Both the position numbers and the translations under genes were made by a program. This document shows positions 10,201 through 25,200 of a stretch of DNA of 64,000 nucleotides, in pieces. Within the stretch, counting starts at the first letter, position 1; every line of letters starts with the position of its first letter. The notes beneath the pieces were generated by a model. It searched no databases, was not told the DNA's origin, and saw nothing but the letters and a program-made list of their open reading frames with translations. This stretch comes from Alitta virens (Eukaryota; Annelida; Polychaeta; Phyllodocida; Nereididae), in assembly GCA_932294295.1 (NCBI GenBank), contig OW028575.1, forward strand, positions 13,892,058 to 13,956,057. The letters run 5' to 3'.

Positions 10201-13200
10201 AAAACAAAAACAAAAAAAAACAAACTGTAACAAAAATTATTGGGTGGCCACTAAGTTCCTAAAGGTACCGCTTCACCATTCTGACTTTTGATAGTCAGAA
10301 CTGAAACCATAGGCTCACTACTGATAACCTATGTAATGACCAAACCACTCAGATCTCCTCAACCTTCCTGGCTCAAAAGGGGCCACTGCAGAATTCAACC
10401 TGGAATTCTGTGCTCTCCCTTTTACTGGGGCACACCCTGCATCAGCTGAGCTCTCCATTTCCCCATTTGGACTCCCTCCATCACCAGGTGCGGAGGACGC
10501 CACGTGGGCCAGGGCGCCGTCTCCTCGTGCTTGGGCGGCTCAGGTTCTCTTGCAGCAGAGGCTGGCCCCACGGGCATAGTTTTGCGCTCTGTCAAAGGGG
10601 GCCGTTCATCTAGCCGATCTATTTGACCATATAACAAGTGGCCCGTGCTCGGATCTGTAAGAGGAAAATCAGGGATTTGCAGTCTACACCTTTCACAGGA
10701 CTGTTCCATTGCAGATCAACCTACTCGACTGAACAGGAAGGCTTGTGACCCGCCTCCAGCCAGCCCTTGGCAGCCACTATGGCCGGGTCTTCAGCCTGCA
10801 TTTTACGTATCTCATCCAGGATATAAGTCTCTATCCAGTTTGATGGCAGTACTTGGGCTGCTTCCTCTGCATTCAAAGCTTGTGTCAAGGCCACTATAGG
10901 TCGGTTGTCATTTTGGATCTCAGGGGGCTGTCCAACTTGGCCTTTGGTTCCTGGGTCTGGGCACTGGCCATTTACAAGCACTGACTGGAATGTGGGAACA
11001 GCCTTCCGCATTTCCATGTTTCTTGCCCTCCCTGTATTCGATAGCGAAGTTATACTCAAGAGAGGGAAGCGAGCCGGCGAGCTAGCATACCTTCAGCATC
11101 CCTAAAGCTTTGGGCTCCTCACCGTCAATCACCTGAGACCGAACTCCACCTATAGGCAAATCTGAGGCATCTGTCCAGAATTATGGGGCATCCTTCTCTA
11201 GGCAAAGCAAATATTGGGGCAGTTGTTAGAGCCCCTATCAGCTGCTTTAAGGCCCCACTACACTGTGCATTACATTGGAAATGAGCCCTGTGTGTCGTCA
11301 GAGCATGTAGAGTTGCAGCCAGCAATTCTTGACGTATTTTCTATAATACGATGCGAAGCCGACAAAGCAATGGACTTCCTGTACTGTATTGGGTTCAGGC
11401 CAGTTGTGGACAGCCTCGTTTTTTCCAAGGGTCTGGTTTTACGCCCCCGTTTGACACACAATGTGACCCAGAAAAGATAATTCCCGTCTAAATAGCTCGC
11501 ATTTGCTGGGCTTTAATCTGAGCCCGGCCTGGCCAATACGTTCAAAGACCTGGACCAAGTGGGCCAAACACTGATCGAAAGAGGACCCCTGTACCACAGT
11601 GTCATCCATGTGACATAGACACGTGGACAGGTCCATCCCCCCCCCCCCCCAAGACCAGTTCCATTAGTCTCGTCAATGTTGCAGGGCCATTCGTGACTCC
11701 GAATGGCATCACTGTAAAGTGGAAATGGCATTGTGAACACCGTTTTCTCCTTATCATCACCATCCATGGCAATTTGTCAATACCCGGAGGAAAGGTCCAG
11801 GGGGCAAAACCACTGGGCCCCGGCTAGAGCGTCCAAGCAATCATCTATGCAGGGCAATGGGTAAGCGTCCTTCTTAGTGTACGCATTCAGTTGTCGGTAA
11901 TCTACACAGAACCGGAAACTGCCATCTTTCTTCTTTATTAGGACTGGGGGGCTAGACCAAGGGCTATGGCTGGGCTCGATAATGCCGAGATCCAGCATTT
12001 TGTCCTCTTCCTGTGACAGTGCTCTAGTTTGGGCCCACCTGAGGCGTCGGGCAGGTAACTTGAAGGAATCATGGCCTGCGGTGTCTATGCGGTGGGTGGC
12101 CAGATCGTACGACCTAGTCCATACCGCCTGCCCTCGAAGCAGTATTCGTACTGGTTAAGAACACGTCCTAAGTGATTCTTCTCAGCTTCGAGAAGGCCAT
12201 CAGACTTATCTAATAATGCCTGCAGGTGTTCTTCCAGCCCTGTGTCACTTTTTTCCCCCTGTTGAACTATAGCATTGACGCCAGCTGATATCCCGCCAAT
12301 ATGGCTATCTAGCACAAAAGCCTCACTCAACTCTCCTATTACCTGGCCCTTTTGCAAGTGAACCCGCTTCTCTGTTGGATTTGCTATCTACACCCGAGTG
12401 TTGGGACTTTGTTTATCCAGTACCCCCGGGGCATCATAACATGTAGATTCTGGCACACCTGAGGGAGGGACTCCAGGACTAGGTCTCCTCCCTGGGGATG
12501 GCCCCAGTGAAGCAAGTTGACGCTAATAGGTGATACATGTCGGGCCGGAATGCTGACATCTGCTCTTGTAACTGCTCTGCCAGTATTACCCGATGGTTCT
12601 CGATGGTAACCTCCAATCCACCTAGTCGCAGCAACCCCACTGAGCACATCAAAAGAGTCCTATGCATCTTCAAGAAATCCATGCCCAGAAGTCCCGGCAG
12701 CCCGCCTTTATCGACCACCAAAAACTCACATGGATATAACATTCTCTCCATACATAAGGTCACCTCTACACTACCATATACACATACCATTGTTATGGAC
12801 CCACCGTTGGCGGCAGAGATAGACCCGTCCACGGGTTTTAGACTGGCCCTGTTGGCACCTGGAATGCTGTCATATTCAGCTTTACTCAACAGGGAAACCT
12901 GAGCTCCTGTGTCAATCAGCAGGTCCACTTTTCGGGACCCGATTCCAGGAATGCCACCGGATACTGGAATGTTTTTAAAAATGTTTTGTGCCTCTTTTAT
13001 ATCAGGTACAATGTAATTAATAATTAGTGACAATACACATTGTAGCAAAAACTATTGGTCAATGTCTGAAAATATATTGCAGATATGATTGCACTTGACT
13101 TGACCTATCATCTTGCAGAATTTTGCACTTAACTTGACCTATCACTTGAATTTCTTCATAATTATTAATAATAATTAATGGATGTCAGTTCAGTCAGAAA

Positions 13201-16200
13201 GTGAGAAATAGACATTCATATGGTTGTCCACAACTAGTGAATTTCAACGTCGCCAAGTGTACATTTTAAAAACCTTATGTTATAATCCTCAGCGAACAAA
13301 GTTCGAAGAGTAACTTATTATCATGATTATGGTGCATTGCTAGGCAATAATATAATTATACTTTCTGGGAGGGGATTATCCCCTTAGCATAGACAAGAAG
13401 CATTCATCATCCACCCCAGATAATTTTACATCAATAAGTTTTAGGCTACTTTGAACCTTCTCAGGGAGTGAGAGCAGGAGATTTCAAAACTTCATTTGTT
13501 GGACAGCTACATAGTAGTTAGTGGTTGGGCAGAAGTTATCAATGATGCTCTGAAAATTGGGCCTGGTACTCAGAAATCTGATATAGTACTCTGAACTCAA
13601 TGCCCAAACTGGCTATGTGGAACACTGATTTCAAGTATATAGATGGAATTGATCTTGTGCTTTTATAAAGTCAATATTAAGGAATCTCTCATAATATGTT
13701 TTTTCATTTTGTTTTAGGGAGGATGTCCAATGTCGATTCGATAAATTGCTGTCTTTGTATGGTGCTCTTACTAAAGACCTAAGTGAGCAACTACAGTATT
13801 ATAAGAGCCGTTCAGGTCAAGCTGAAGCCATATCTTTGTTGCGTCAGTGGAAAGTTCGAATCAGTGCACTTGAAGAGAATGACATGTAAGTTGCTTTATA
13901 AAATATAAAGGAAATTGATTTAGATTAACTGGATGAGATAACTTATGTTAACGATGTCCCAGAAGTATTTAGGTATTCGCCAAGCAAAAGAACCTTGACT
14001 ACCACATCAACGAAATACTCACTCAAAAAAGTTCTTGGACTAGCAGTTAAGTTTAAAGTTTCCAAAGCTATTCAACTGCATAGAATTTAAAAATTTTGAT
14101 TAAAGTAAACATTGCACAAGTCACATTTAAGTAGACCATCTAATATAATGCGAGCTAGGCAAAGTTTCATCTTTTCTAAATGAAAGTCATGCTTAACATG
14201 TATGTAGGCCAGCATTTATGAATGTTTGCAAGGTATGTAGTGCATTTTGCTTTCTTCTGTTCAACTAATCAGCAAATGCAAGGTATATTGTAATCAATTC
14301 CTGGAACATTTTTTGACCTAATCAGTGATGTATCTTATTTTTGACACTGCCATACTGGGTCATGCTACCTGCCCTGGGTTAGCGCAAGCCTTTAGTGATG
14401 TTTCGCCACTTTTGAATTATAGTGATATTTGGTTTCACCACTTCTATAGTTTGAGTAGTGTTGCTTGTGAATTCAATTTCACCATTTACATTATTTGTTC
14501 GCAAATGGCAGTATGGAAAATGGTTGGCGGGAACCCAGCAGTGCCCTCAATTCGTTTTAATCTTCAGTAGGCATATGTTACAGGAGGCGCTACTGCTTGC
14601 TATTGCAACAAATGTATTGTGATAGATATCATGTATTATATTGAGCGTTGCTTAGCACCATTGATTACCAATTTATGAGGACTAATTCCGCATATTAAGA
14701 CATTAACTTTTTCCTTTGCAGATACAGTCCTGCTACAGTTGAACAACTGAAAAAATTTGCTGACCAACTTATAAGCCACATCAAGGAACACAATGTTCGA
14801 GAAGTCCTCTCACAGAAATACATTATGATTCTGTTGCAGTATTTCAAGACATGCACGCATTTAGATATTACATTTAGGTAAGTTTTCTGAAGTCAACTTT
14901 TTTATTGATTGCTTCATTGACTCTGTCTTTTGCTAAGTGGTGATAATTGTTTTACCCAGCTGTGCTGAATCCTACAAAGCCGCTAAGACATGTCAGGAAA
15001 GATGATTTATCATGTTCCCTCACAATACATCTGCTTTCCATTGGGATGATTCCCTCACGAAAACTGTTAAGCCAAAAAGTGCAGGTATTACAAGGTAACA
15101 CGATGATCTCTGACTCTTCTTACTCTGGATTGAGGCAATAAGTTATTCATTCACTGAATGCAATGCTATGACTGAACGATATACCAAAAGTTTATAATCA
15201 TCACGATATTAGCATCTGCTATAATAATATCACAAAAAATGTGACATAAACGAGATTGAAATTTGATTTGCACAGTCACATATTTACTTGATTTAAATTA
15301 ACCTGATTTACATCAGCTACCCTTGGAGGTGCCACTCAGCTAGCCTGGGACTCTTTGCTAAATTTCTTAGTGTTGCCGGTTGGTTAGTACTTAAACTCAA
15401 AGATGATTTGTTGTTTCCAAAATTTTATTATCACCCTGTAGAAATATATACAGTATATATTACCAAAAATATAATATAAGCACATATTAGTGAAAACATC
15501 GACACAAAGCATTGATATTTGATTATTGAAATTACTTATTAAGTATAACTATACCACCGTAATATATACAATGCCATAAATAATTTAAGTCTTAGAAGCA
15601 ATAGTCCTAATAGGACAATGATATAATAGACTATTATTAGACAGAAATCAGTCCGGGGTCCTCCATATGTGAATTGCCATATAGCACTCTTCTCTAAAAT
15701 ACCTATTTATATATGTATATAAATGGTTAATAATATTTATAAATATTATATTAAATTGTTTATTCATGCACATTATAGGCACAGGTATCATAAGTATAAA
15801 TTCAAAAAATCATAAAAGAGCAATGAATTCACACTTTGCACTAACATAATTAGTTAGCTGTCTGTCTTAGAGAAAATTATGCAAACTTTTCTGCATGACC
15901 ATCTGGTTTTTTTAATTTGGCATATAAAGAGAAACATCTTTCAAACGAAGACAAAAGCAATCAGAAGTCTACTATCTATAATAAATTTCATGTACGGGGG
16001 CGCCTTAAATGGGGTATCTTTTTTTGGCAAAATGTGATATAAACTTGTATAAGTGATTTTTCTTCCTTACTCAATTGGCTAAATTAAAGAAAACCAACTT
16101 TCCCTGTGTATGTTGTCTAATGACATTCACTATTCAGTTTTTGACCAACAGCACACTTTCTGAGATGATCCATTTTAGCAATTACCCAATTCACAAGTTT

Positions 16201-19200
16201 TGTTGCTTAAACTTGATCACTGACCAATTTGTGATTCTTGATGAAGATTATCAAGTCTCAACAGATTTATTGTGGTATTGCAATAATTGTTTCAGCTTCA
16301 TATAAGATAAGACAAGCTTTGCAAGATTAGGTCATCATTAACCATGCATTTTTCCCAAAACCAGTCCTTTTGTTTGTAACATTTGATGATTATATAATCA
16401 ATATAGCATCATAAATGTTAAAGCATGTTTATCAAATGAATAGATAAATTTAACTGTTCAAAACTTTATGCAAATATTAAGAAATCAAAATGACTATTAT
16501 TTTTTTCATATATAAAGATTGATTTTTGAAAATTCATAAACATATGAAGGAATCTGATCACCACAATGATATTTTAACCAAAGGACCACTAGATGTGTGT
16601 GATATTTGGAAACAAATATGGAAGTGATGGTGAACTCTCTTGTTGGTCAAAATTACATTAGATATGAAGGTCTTTTTTTCACAATCTCTTTGCAAATAAG
16701 GTGGTTTTGGCCATTCATGTATGTGCAGATGGACCATAAGAAGCAAGAAAATAAATATGAGCACATATTCTTGCATAGATTCAACACAACCCTGCAAAAA
16801 ATAAAGTCTCGTTTTGCAACATATTCCATTTTCACCCCTTTTTCAGAGCATTACAGCTTGAAAAATTTCACCAATAGCCCTGATGTAACAGCATACATGG
16901 ATTCAATGCAACTTCTTTACCCTTGGTACAAAATTTCATGCCTACATTATGAAATATAAGAGAGATTTGGACGTCTGAACTTGGAAATTCATGCTGTTTT
17001 GCTTTTCCGCAAAAAAATTAGTAAAATTTCAAATTGCTGTACCTTCTAAACCATTGACACTGGAGACCTGAAATTTTTTATTTTCAAATTCTTTTGTGAT
17101 AGTGACCTGGGAAGTTTTCGGTGAATTCATATGGATTGACCCACTGTAGATGAAAACCTTGCACCACCACTCATATAGGAATAATGTTAGAATTGTGTAT
17201 GGAATGTTTTGAGTGTGTGTATGCTAAAGTTTAATCAGTCAATCAATCAGTCCATCAACCAGCCAATCAATGAGTCAATCAATGAGTCTATCTATCTATC
17301 TATCTGTCTATCTATCTATCTATCTATCTATCAAGTCGAATGAGTGTTACTAATAACTAGTAATAACTAGTAATATAGTAACAATCAGATACCACTTCTT
17401 CTTTATACAGAGAGTATGATGAACATGAACTGATGCTACCAAGCACCAAAAGCAGCAGCACAAAAATGTTGATTAAAACAGATGTTCAAGTGGAATCCAG
17501 CGTTTCCTCGTTTCTTGTGGGTGAGGTGAGTATGCTTGTGATAAGCAAATGATAATGTGTGGTATCTTTCTCTCGTAGCGCAAGCTGCCAACGAATTATC
17601 AACTCGGGCAGAGGAGATTTTACAATCGTACTTTTTAATTTGAAAACATGTAATTTTAAAGGTTGGGCGATCTTTTAAAATTAATGGTCTACAGCTGTGC
17701 AATAGGGTAAGGGTTAGGGTCATACAACTATCTTTCCATTTGAGTCGTTCAGATGACAGAATAACATTGTTGTATGAACCTTATCTGTATCCCCAGCCCT
17801 GACCCTAACTGTACCTTACCCCCTAACCTTATCCATGAACCTCCTCTATAGATGATATAGGGCCCTGACAAATGAAATGCACCATGATTAATTGTTACAC
17901 CGAACCAATGAGCCATGTGTCTCGGAGAAATGTTTATCAATAGAATATTATTAACATAAATTAATAAAAATCATGATGAAACAATATATTTATGCAGGTC
18001 CAGATGCCAACTGTGATAAGAGACTTGTTTCGTGTAATACACATATAATTCATGGTCAATTGATTCCTCAACCATAAGGTTCACACAATCAAACTATACT
18101 GTAATAAAAGGGCTTGGAATATGCTTTCTAAAAAAGTTTTCCCCATTAAAAAAGGTTGATTAGGACTTGAGTTAGAGAATTTTGTGTTTAACGTACTTTT
18201 CAAGGTCTGTGACCTGACCGTTTCACCTTTCGACCTAACTTTTTGCACGTCTTGTTTGACCTTGAATTTGACCTTGACGATTAGGTCAAAGGTAAAAATT
18301 GACATCAGATTCTGAAAGCTCATATGTGAATTAAGGGGTGTCAGCAATGCTTGGCATTTGACTAGAGTGAATTGCCAAAATACTCCTTTCAGACTTAGAT
18401 ATGACTATTAACAAAAAATTATCAGGCAACTTTTGTTTGAAGTTGGCGGTGCTGTATTGCCCTCTGGCTTGGTCTGCAGGTCTAACTACCTGTAAGACAG
18501 TTTGTCAATGTTTTTAGGCTTTTTTCATCGCTTCATCGTACAATACTCAACAGTAGCATTATTTGTCGATCGTATTGTTGACTTGCGTTTCATTAGTACG
18601 AAAACAGCGGGAAAAGTCGTGCTTTGCATCCCACTTGGATCAACGAGTCCCTGCTAGTTATTATCAAATTGGAATAACTTTTTTATGCTAAAAACACGTG
18701 CTACAAAACATTCATGGTTATCGTATTACCAGTTAAGTGTATTTTTAAGGAAGCATGTGGTACATGCTAAATAAAGAAAACGTTTTATGAAAATCACACA
18801 AATGATGGACATTTCACATTTTAGGTCAAAAGACTTTGTGCTCTGATCCCGGATGACCATGAAGACAAAGCAGATTTAACAACAGACAATTGTAAGGATA
18901 CAGAATTAGCTCCTACCGCCAGCAATGGAGTACAATCAACAACAGACAGTTGTAAACTGACCTTGCCAGCACCTACCAACAACAATGGTAATTGTACATT
19001 TATCATAAAATATAAAGCTCTTGAGCACCTATTGCAACATGTTCTTCTGAAATATCAAATTTCCAAACCTTTATTATTTCTTCACTCAATCGATATACTT
19101 GTCTAACATGAGTTAAATTTACATTGTACTTGTTACATGTATGTCTCATACTTCTGCCAATTTTACTTTGACAATAGCCATGGGCCTTGTTTTGCTGAAA

Positions 19201-22200
19201 AAAATGTGGGGATTGAGGGGGGGAGGGGACCATCCAAAATTTCTCAAGATCCATTGATACCAATTGCTGTGTCTGGCGCAGTCTGCAGCGACACCGCATG
19301 GTATGATATAATATATTTCAGAAAGTTTTAGAAAAAAGGTAACAAATTGTCTGGTGCATTACTGGTGAATGGAAGTCATCACTGGGGTAGAACACAAAGT
19401 CTCATATGCTAAAATTTTCCCAAGAATCTTAGCTATCTGGAAAATAGCCTTGAAAATTACATGACTTTAGTGCGAAACCAAAGGCAATGGTTTCCGTGGC
19501 AACTATATAGTAAAAATAAACATGATATTTTTTAATATTTATGACACTATTTTATGGCTATGACTATTTACATGTATAGTTCAACCATTCGGAGTATCTA
19601 GGATGGGGGTCTTAGAAGCTAAGTAATTTGGATCTGGCTTGGAAACAGTTGCCATGGCAACAAAAAATCATAACAAAATCAGATAATTTCATACCCATAT
19701 ACCTTTTTCTTATATATTATGTATGTTTCCTTTGCAGCTGATGATGCTCCAAGTCCTGCCAATGAAAGTGATTTCAATCATCCAGAAGGTTGTGTGAAAC
19801 AAAAGGAAAGCCTGTCAAATTTGTCTTGTGAAGCATCAGAAACTGAAGATGTGAAATCCACAGAACATGATGAAAAGGCTATCTCAACACAAGCAAATAA
19901 AAAATTGCAATTTAGGTAGGTGCTATGACAGTTTATTATCTGGCGTCATGCATCTCATAATATTTTGCTCCAATTTTAAACCGTCGGCTATTTATTGCCG
20001 CAGGGTTATTACGAAGGGCTGCATCTCAATTTGTCTGTCCTCCCAATTTTTGTGTTAAAAAACACCGTTTTTTAAATTTACGCTACACTACCCAACTGAA
20101 TAGACATTGTGCTGTACAGAAAATTCTTGCCTGAGTATGAAGATGGAGTGCTGTGGTCCATCGACCTCTAAGTTATTCAACTTTTTTTTAATGCAACTTG
20201 AAAAATCCCTGGAATCGGGTCATTCCAGATGATTGAATCAACCAATTGCTCTATTTTCCCAGGTCACCCTCTCAGATTTGTCTGGAAAAAACCCCCAAAA
20301 AACCAGGTGTATATCTACCAGACTAATCGGCAAAGGTCAAATTTTAGGTCCATATCTGCAACCATTTCTGAAATACAGCTATTCACTATTTTATTAAATT
20401 GTTTTGTTTTTTCCTGAATATGTAGAAGTTTGCAGTTGACTCTCTAGGGCCAACTTTCCCCAAAGAATCTAAACATTGAATCAAATTAAGTGTACCTTTA
20501 AAGGTTGTTTCACAATATGGCACTAAACATTGCCCGAAAATCATAATTTAAGCAGCCACTGCTTTAAAACTAAACTAGATGGCCACTTTCGTTATAGAAG
20601 GGGTAGGGGGGGGGGGAGCTGGGAACAGTTGTGAATGGGGAAATTTTGAACGGAGTAACAGATGGGGAATTGGTTGCTGCTGCTGAAGGTCTGTGGTTGG
20701 AGCAGTGTGGCATTACCTTAGTTTGTTAGAAAGTGCAATTTTGAAGGAGAAAGCGAGTGTTTATGTCAGCATAGTACTAGTTCAGTCATGAACACTTTGA
20801 CCAATACACAGCGAGAGATATAAATGTGCTATTTTGTAATACTGATGTCAAAGAATTTTCAAAATTGTCCACTTGTGTTGTTTGAATAAACCAGGCTGAA
20901 ACAAGCAAACTAGTGCTTGATAATGTGCATGGACTCACATCAAGGAATGCTGCAAGTTCTGTATGGTATAAACATATTATCTAGGTATTGATACTGTGTG
21001 AAATAGCCTTTATTTATATGACTGAAGCTTGTAAACTTGGCTCAGCAGCTTTGATAACCATATTCATGTTGAAAGACATGTTGTATGTGGTTGTTGACCT
21101 AATACATAATAATACATCTACATATATGTATTTTCGCAGACTTATCATAATGCTTATAAACAAAATTTGTATGACATTATCTATGCAATTAAAACTGACA
21201 AACAACTGTATCACTGTAAGGATCAATCAAGAATAGGTGCATACAATGCAATCATAGAATAACAAATGAGCTTATTCATAAGCACTCGGGTGAGACTAAC
21301 AAACTTGTGTCAAACCTAGCCATGTCACTGATGAATTTTCAAGGAATTGACAGAGGTATATCATCTCAAGAATGATAGATCTTAGTCTAGAATCCAGATA
21401 TAATGATAAAGTGGAATTTGATAAGAGTCACAACCAAATAACAGCAAAACATATCTAGGCTTCTGATGTAATAATATCTCAGAATTCAGGTATTCTTGTG
21501 AATTACATTTGGGTAAGACCGATTAGTCCCTTCATCTTGTACATTTGGGTCAGTCTGTCTGATGTCATCAAAAGTAGGATGAATTTTAAACAATGAATAC
21601 TGGACAGGCATACTACGATACATCTTGAAAACTCAGCACCTTCAGAAATCGTCAAGATCATCAGTGAGATTGTCTAATTCAGTCCAGATTGTCGCAGGAG
21701 CTTGATTTTCAGTTTGGTAGTCTACACAAGTCTGTGCATTTTAATTAATTTGCCATGGCAGAATGTAAATTGTATACTTGCATGATAGGAGAGCCTCTGG
21801 TGCTGATTGGCCATCCATCCATTGTACCACCAGTTGATCTTGTTTGTTGTCAGTCTTGGTATATCTGGTCTAGTTTTCAGGCATTATTGCCAGGTGGCAG
21901 CTTGATAATTGACTCCCTGGATAAGCTTTTCTAACATTTTTAACTGCTGGGTTGCAATTGTTGATTCTTCACCTCACCCTTTTTTTGTGTATCAGAGGTA
22001 AAATCTGAGATCATTGACATGCACAATTGCAGTTTCAGATGAAAGCATACTGTATTGATAAGTCAACGGTCTTCTTTGTGACATTTTTTGCCATCACTCA
22101 TATTGATATTTCTTAAGATGATATTGTCAAATATAAATTTGCTCGTCGATCAGCTTGAACAGTATCCATGTGTCCGTTAATTGTACACTGTAAGTGTATA

Positions 22201-25200
22201 CCTGATTCAAAAGAAATGATAGTATGTCAGATACCAACTGGAAGCTTACATTCTTGGCTTCAATTTGGTGTATTATAAGCCGTCTTTTCCTTTAAATGTG
22301 TCAACTATAACACAAGAAATAGCAGATAAGTCAATTTCTTAGCGGCATCCAAGTGCGTCGAAGTGGTCAAATATATTCATTGATATCACAGGGAAGGCAA
22401 AGAGCTAGGCAATTCTATCATACATTTTTTAACACCTGGGACAGTGGTCTTCGAAAAAATCATACTAAGGTTTTGCTCCCCCAGATGGTACCGAAAGTCA
22501 AAATTTGAGATCCTGGCTGCAGTTCTAATTGGCCATAAATTTAGATACTGACATTGCAAATTCAGTGCCCATGGATGATTTTGGCTGCATTTGCAGTGGC
22601 TGAAGACAATTTTGACTATTACAACTGGTGATGTTGTGCCATGGGTACTACCTTGGGGGCCATCATTTGGGGAAGAAGGGCATCATGGTAGATGGACCAC
22701 CATTTTAAATTTCAGAGAATATCAAGTTGGTACTCAGCTTGCTTTTGGAGTTATGATTTGTTTTCTAGAAGGTTCTTTTGCTGTAAAATATTGATTATTA
22801 ACAAGAATACTTTTTTCTGCAGGCCATTGTCACCAGTTGAAGAGGTCAAAGTCAACATTTGTCTCCCACAGTTAATTGCTGAGATGCTAGCTTGTGTGAA
22901 TTCGGATGAACGAAAAGCCAATCTATTGGGTGAACGTTATGAAAACTGTCAGCTTGGGTTTACGATGGAAGGTTTCAAGGTATGTTATGATGTTGGAAAT
23001 GTATTTTATCAGAATTTAAATATATCTAAGATTTGTGTATATCACTTATGGGTATAGAACATCGACCAAATAGCTCCAAATGTCAACACTAGCCTGACCA
23101 GATGGTGGGTCAACCTTAGCCTTGCAATATAAACTGTTCCAATGGTCCTTGATAGGGGTGTAACACTCTTACGTGTATTATGCCCTCCACTAGTACTTAT
23201 TATTTATTTATATGCCTGTCGTCCAGATTAAGCCAATTTTAGGCTTTTTGTGCACATTGATCTTGTGACAATCATGAAACTTGGCAGAATTTTTCTTTAG
23301 GGTCTGAAAAGTAATTTAGGGTATGGAGCCACTCTCAGATATGGCCATATTTCAAGATGTCAGCTGATTCAATAGCCTAGATCACAATATTTTGGTAAAA
23401 AAAAAAATTTATCAGAGAAAAATTTGATACCGCTGCATTTATATCTCAAAGCCTTCAAATTACAGTTACACAATCATCTGAAGACAAGGGAATACTAGAA
23501 ATTTGACAAAAGTAGATGTACTTAGAATGCCTGAGAAATTATAAATTTGTCATCATATTATATGACTGGCCTCTCAAAAGAGCTCAGTCTAACAAACATA
23601 TGGTACACTTCTTCAGTTTTCACCCTCAGCCATACTAATAGCCGAAGGGTATTGCCATCAGCCGTGACCTTGTCTGTCTAGCTGTTGCGCTGTCTGTCCA
23701 TCCGTCTGTCCATCACTCTTATGGAAGCGATAAGTTGAGATATATTGATCATAGGATCACAGCCGGGGATTATGCTTTCGGGGGAGACCTGGGATGAGTT
23801 TGAAGATGGGTCATTTTGACCTGATAGCTTCAGTAGTTAGCTCTGCCCCCCTGGAAACGGGAGAGAGCTTGTTCTCACTTCGATGATAAATTTTCAGTTT
23901 CCAGATAAAAACACGCTGTATGGCTTTGTGGCTTGGTATGTAGGTACTCTTACCTCTAAGACCACAGCTTGTCAATGTTTTTGGGCTTTATTCATTGCTC
24001 TTGCATTTTTTGCCTCACACGTTGACATGCATTTCAGAAGCGGTTCCTGCATGCAACCCACCAGAAATGGTGGGAAATGTTGCAATTTGGATTCCACTTG
24101 GGATCAATGTGTCCCTGCTGCTGTGGGCAGAGCTCTGCATTGATACTAGGCGATTTTCCCTCTCTGTCTTATCCAGTTAGTCTATGTGGGATATGGGCAA
24201 AGCTGTCAGGTTCTTGAGCGGTATGAAGTCAGTTTTCTCAGAAATAAGGCTGCAATGCAAAAATCTGGTCCGTAATTGTTGTGCTATGTGAACGGTAAAG
24301 TATACAGTCTTCAGTGTCGGAGAGTTGTCCCTGAACTGGTAAATACTTCTACTGATGTGTGTTAATATAATATCACTCATATTTATAGACGGAATCATTC
24401 AGCATGTTCAGTCATGCTCCGAACATGGGGTGTATTCAATTCGAAGACCCGCCGGCCGCCGGTATAATTCAGCTAACTGCATGTAGTTGATGCGCACTTA
24501 GCAGGTCCACCCATTGCCGCCGCAATTGAATCCTCGCAGTTCGCCGGAATGGCGTCATTGCAACTCATGCAAGGAGGTGAGCTAAATTTGTGTTGACAAC
24601 TACCAAATAACAGCTCGACAACTCATAACGTTAGTTGTCGGAGCAAGAGAACATCAAAGCAAGTTCCTAACCAGAAAGACAGGTACGCTGACAAACATTT
24701 TTCTCTGGCTTTCCCTCTTGTAGAGACTATACATTGTAGCGATCACTCGCAGGGATTTTTAGTCTTTATTGCCCATTCTGCATCAGTGGACAATCTTGGA
24801 TGAGTTAGGAAGACAAGTGACTGTGACCTATTTTTTGCTGTCACATGGGTCATTTGCAACCATGTTCTGATAACTTAAAGTTATGCTTGGGCAACAAAGG
24901 GGTATGTGCCTTTGGGGAAAACATTGCACGACTTTTAACATGACTTTAGCCTATTTTTTAGATCACAGGGGTTAAATGACATCTTCACAGAATACGCCAA
25001 TGGGGATTTGAGTGAACTCCGACAGGCTGAGGGTTGCTTGCGATTTGCACAGTATTTTTTACTCCGGAGGGTCGTAATTACTCAACTGCTCAAGTCAGCC
25101 CAGTGTTGGCCTAATGTTGGCACAGTGCAGCCCACTTTTGGCCATCAGCAGGTTGGCCCACTATCAGATAGAGGGAAAAAGTCCAGCCAGCCAACCCAAC

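Larger units (their letters stand above)
10318..13010 (-). mobile_element. Decayed Ty3/Gypsy-type LTR retrotransposon (pol remnant)
   Basis: Domains appear in pol order on the minus strand. A retropepsin with active site DTGAQVSLL lies near 12915. A reverse transcriptase runs from about 12000 to 11440, with FCVDYRQLN and LDLSSGY, and a catalytic box reading HMDD where YxDD is usual. A weak RNase H/connection region lies around 11325-10720. An integrase zinc-finger tail follows (EQSCERC, about 10700), and after that a Pro/Arg-rich end with EWFGHY (about 10340). The integrase core between finger and tail is not recognisable, so it appears deleted. The frame is broken several times (near 12480, 12000, 11640, 11440, 11060, 10710) and a C14 run sits in the reverse transcriptase region. 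Gag and LTRs were not found. It lies antisense in intron 1 of the flanking plus-strand gene and is not functional. Confidence 0.85.

Noticed and set aside
16606..16959. 117-codon plus-strand frame
   Set aside because: Composition is that of AT-rich intron, there is no motif, and a similar frame is open on the other strand.
17700..17840. AGGGTTAGGG / CCCTAAC-like stretches as interstitial telomere repeat
   Set aside because: Only one or two imperfect units are present; there is no tandem array.
24430..24540. Foldback around GTATTCAATT ... AATTGAATCC
   Set aside because: The matching arms are only about ten bases, too short to call an element.
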